Source of the DNA: JBMYYE01 sp049609065
GTDB taxonomy: Bacteria > Pseudomonadota > Alphaproteobacteria > Rhodobacterales > Rhodobacteraceae
Assembly: GCA_049609065.1 (NCBI GenBank)
Contig: JBMYYE010000100.1
Coordinates: 1-9,054, forward strand
Direction of reading: 5' to 3'
Length of the DNA: 9,054 nucleotides
Below the pieces are notes generated by a model. That model was given only the letters and a program-made list of their open reading frames with translations, made no database searches and was not told where the DNA came from. A program made the translations under genes and the position numbers. Below are positions 7,104 to 9,054 of this stretch, piece after piece; the first letter of the stretch is position 1, and each line of letters starts with the position of its first letter.

Positions 7104-7132
7104 TTGTTTTGTGTCAACATTTTTTCTTTTTT
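7089..7132 (-). promoter_or_regulatory. lexA promoter with A-rich UP-like element
   Basis: On the minus strand the -35 hexamer is a perfect TTGACA (7117-7112). A 17-base spacer follows, and the -10 is TAGAAC (7094-7089; four of six consensus bases, with GAAC doubling as an SOS half-site). Immediately upstream is AAAAAAGAAAAAA (7132-7120), placed like an UP element that binds the RNA polymerase alpha subunits. The strong -35 and UP tract with a weaker -10 suit a promoter that is strong when derepressed. No equally good rightward promoter for the TSUP gene was found in this gap. Confidence 0.75.
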
Positions 7133-7197
7133 GGGTTTTGTGAAAGCTTGCGTCAGGTCATGAGGCTCGGCATTGTAGCAAAAAATAAGGAAATCAT

Positions 7198-7929
7198 GTG
7201 ATGGATGTAGTCGTTTTGCTGTTGGCGGGCTTTCTTGCGGGGGCCGTGAATGCCGTTGCAGGTGGCGGCACGTTTTTTACCTTCGGGGCCATGAGTTTTT
7301 TGGGAATTGGCCCAATTGTTGCCAATGCCACATCTGCTATTGCTGTTTTCCCGGGCTATATTTCATCGACCTTATCCTATTGGAGCGACATTAAATCCAT
7401 GTGGCGCGGGGCGCTTGTTTACGCGCTTATTTCGGGTGTGGGGGCCGTGATTGGGAGCTTGCTTTTGTTGCAGTTGGACAGTGACGGCTTTGCGGTTCTG
7501 GTGCCTTGGTTGTTGCTGGGGGCTACGGCGGTATTCGCGCTTGGTCCTTGGATTAAAAAACGTCAAATGAAGGATGTTCCAATGGGCATTGGCCGTGCGG
7601 TTCAGTTCATTACCTCGATTTATGGGGGCTTTTTTGGGGCAGGGATGGGGGTAATGATGCTTGCGTCTTTGGGGATCACAGAGAGAGGGGATTATCACCG
7701 CGTAAATGCCTTGAAAAACTTATTGTCGATCGTCATCGCAAGCGTGGCAATCATTGTCTTTACATGGGGCGGGGTGATCGACTGGCGGGCTGCAGTTATG
7801 CTCGTTCCGACCACTGCCTTAGGCGGCGTGGCAGGCGTTTGGATTGCGCGGCGTGTGCCAGAGGCAATCATGCGATATGTCGTGATTGCGGTTGGGGTAT
7901 TCCTCGCGGTTTACTATTTCACGAAATAG
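7198..7929 (+). CDS. TSUP (TauE/SafE) family membrane permease
   Basis: A multi-helix inner-membrane protein of the sulfite-exporter TauE/SafE (TSUP) family. Members move sulfur-containing or organic anions such as sulfite, sulfoacetate or thiosulfate, but the substrate here cannot be told. The family's two-repeat structure is visible. Repeat one has AGAVNAVAGGGTFFTFGAM followed by IVANATSA (residues 14-47). Repeat two has YGGFFGAGMGVMMLASLGI and then HRVNALKN (142-174). The 243-244 residues are normal for the family, and hydrophobic helices run through the whole length. The start is either GTG 7198 or ATG 7201; AAGGA (7187-7191) fits both, at six or nine bases. The gene is divergent from lexA across the SOS operator. 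Its TAG stop directly abuts the stop codon of the convergent moeA. It seems to be an insertion into the usual lexA-moeA order. Confidence 0.92.
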   Translation: MMDVVVLLLAGFLAGAVNAVAGGGTFFTFGAMSFLGIGPIVANATSAIAVFPGYISSTLSYWSDIKSMWRGALVYALISGVGAVIGSLLLLQLDSDGFAVLVPWLLLGATAVFALGPWIKKRQMKDVPMGIGRAVQFITSIYGGFFGAGMGVMMLASLGITERGDYHRVNALKNLLSIVIASVAIIVFTWGGVIDWRAAVMLVPTTALGGVAGVWIARRVPEAIMRYVVIAVGVFLAVYYFTK

Positions 7930-9054
7930 CTAAAGCGCGATGTAATCCACCATATCCCCTGCCTGTAGCGCATCCCCATGTGGTGGCCGCACCAGAAGCG
8001 CATTCGCGTTCGCCAATACGGTTAAAAGGGCGCTGTCTTGGCGGCTGTAGGCGGTGATTTCTCCGTCCTGAATTGTGGCACGCATGAAATGTTCGCGTGG
8101 GCCATTCGCAGAAATAGCGGTCGTGAGCTTGGCGCGAAGTCGCATTGGCGGTGATTTATCAAATCCCATCATGGCGCGGATCATCGGTGCCATAAACAAA
8201 TGTCCGCAAACCATTGAGGAAACAGGGTTTCCAGGAAGGCCAATCATCGCTGTGCCTCCCAAACGCCCCGCCATGAGAGGTTTTCCGGGCCGCATGGCAA
8301 CCTTATAAAACGCGCGCTCCATGCCCATGGTTTCCGCGACTTTACCAACGAGATCATGATCCCCCACAGAGGCCCCGCCGATCGTCACGATGAGGTCAGC
8401 CCCTTGGGCCTTGCCAAAGGCGGCTTTGAGGCTCTGCTCCGTGTCGCGGGCAACTGGTAGGAGCTTGGGCTTTGCACCGAGCGTCTTACAAAGGGCAAAA
8501 AGCCCGTAATTGTTGGAAGCAATGATTTGATCTGGGCCCGGTGTATCGCCTGGAGTGACCAATTCATCCCCCGTGGCGATGATGGCCACGCGTGGGCGTT
8601 TGAACACCTCAACCATCGGCACATTCATAGCCGCGAAAAGTGCCACATCTGAGGCGGTGATCCGCCGTGGGGCGTCGATGGTATCGCCTTTTGCAAAATC
8701 TGCTCCCGCAGGGCGAATATAGGGACCTGCATCCATGTTTTTGCCAAGGGTGATGATTTTTCCTGAAACGGTCACATCTTCTTGGATAATGACACGGGTG
8801 GCGCCTTCGGGAATGGGGGCGCCCGTGAAAATGCGCACGGCTTGGCCTGCACCGATTTTGCCCTCAAACCGATGGCCCGCAGCGCTTTCGCCAATGACCA
8901 TGAACTGCGCGTCATCATCTGCTTCGATCCCGTTGAGCGCATAGCCATCCATGACAGAGGCGGCAAAGGGGGGCTGCGTGATCTGCGCCACCACAGGGGC
9001 GGCCAAGACACGTCCCACAGCTTTCTTGAGCGGCACCTTTTTGGTGTCCATTTT
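7930..9054 (-). CDS. moeA: Molybdopterin molybdenumtransferase MoeA (5' end off the window)
   Basis: MoeA inserts molybdate into adenylylated molybdopterin, the last common step in making molybdenum cofactor. Counting from Met at 9051, the family blocks are PPFAASVMDGYALNG (27-41, with Asp36 matching Asp59 of E. coli MoeA), FTGAPIPEGATRVIIQEDV (75-93), IATGDELVTPG (158-168), GGASVGDHDLV (225-235) and GLPGNPVSSM (271-280). The 'MoCF' domain covers about 150-290 and the C-terminal beta domain the last 75 residues. The frame stays open to the right edge, with one more in-frame codon (AAA) before this Met. The Asp36/Asp59 offset suggests that about 20 N-terminal residues lie outside, so Met 9051 is probably not the true start. 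The stop codon abuts that of the TSUP gene. In related genomes moaC and trp genes tend to lie upstream, here beyond the window. Confidence 0.95.
   Translation of the reverse strand, partial: KMDTKKVPLKKAVGRVLAAPVVAQITQPPFAASVMDGYALNGIEADDDAQFMVIGESAAGHRFEGKIGAGQAVRIFTGAPIPEGATRVIIQEDVTVSGKIITLGKNMDAGPYIRPAGADFAKGDTIDAPRRITASDVALFAAMNVPMVEVFKRPRVAIIATGDELVTPGDTPGPDQIIASNNYGLFALCKTLGAKPKLLPVARDTEQSLKAAFGKAQGADLIVTIGGASVGDHDLVGKVAETMGMERAFYKVAMRPGKPLMAGRLGGTAMIGLPGNPVSSMVCGHLFMAPMIRAMMGFDKSPPMRLRAKLTTAISANGPREHFMRATIQDGEITAYSRQDSALLTVLANANALLVRPPHGDALQAGDMVDYIAL

Noticed and set aside
6962..7201. A 79-codon open frame on the plus strand between lexA and the TSUP gene, whose stop overlaps the TSUP GTG start
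   Set aside because: It lies across the lexA leader, the SOS boxes and the promoter. It has no clear ribosome site, its product is dominated by the T-rich tract (a run of Phe), and it resembles no family I know.
1..9054. CRISPR arrays, insertion sequences, phage or defence genes, tRNA or rRNA genes
   Set aside because: No regularly spaced repeats, transposase motifs, terminal repeats or cloverleaf-like sequence were seen, and almost all of the window is taken up by recognised core genes.

Overview
The window looks like a stretch of ordinary core chromosome from an alphaproteobacterium, most likely a marine member of the Rhodobacteraceae (Roseobacter group). Three things suggest this. The gene set is gltA, gltX, comEC, lexA, moeA. 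The LexA operator is of the alphaproteobacterial direct-repeat type (GAAC-N7-GAAC). The GC content is moderate (about half, judged by eye). No genus can be named from this alone.

Layout: positions 2-1093 (+) hold the 3' part of a TRAP transporter large permease (DctM-like), ending in a strong hairpin terminator. A second hairpin follows, which serves the convergent citrate synthase gene gltA (1215-2510, -). Upstream of gltA in the same direction is gltX, glutamyl-tRNA synthetase (2589-4001, -). A gap of about 100 bases separates gltX from the divergent comEC/rec2 (4102-6243, +), a DNA-uptake channel protein. comEC runs tail to tail into lexA (6240-6926, -), and the two stop codons overlap in the tetramer TTAA. 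lexA is divergent from a small membrane-protein gene of the TSUP (TauE/SafE) family (7198-7929, +). That gene again meets its convergent neighbour moeA (7930 to beyond the right edge, -) with no base between the stop codons.

The most informative non-coding part is the 271-base lexA/TSUP gap. It holds a well-formed leftward promoter (TTGACA, 17-base spacer, TAGAAC) preceded by an A-rich UP-like tract. Three GAAC half-sites at exact 11-base spacing form two overlapping SOS boxes lying across the spacer, the -10 and the probable start point. This is autoregulation of lexA, readable directly from the sequence.

The genes cover unrelated housekeeping tasks: dicarboxylate-type uptake, entry to the TCA cycle, tRNA charging, DNA uptake, the SOS response and molybdenum cofactor. 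From family knowledge, comEC-lexA-moeA next to gltX-gltA is a common Rhodobacteraceae order. The TSUP gene between lexA and moeA looks like the accessory insertion. I saw no mobile element, CRISPR array, tRNA, rRNA or broken gene, and no convincing new multi-gene system.
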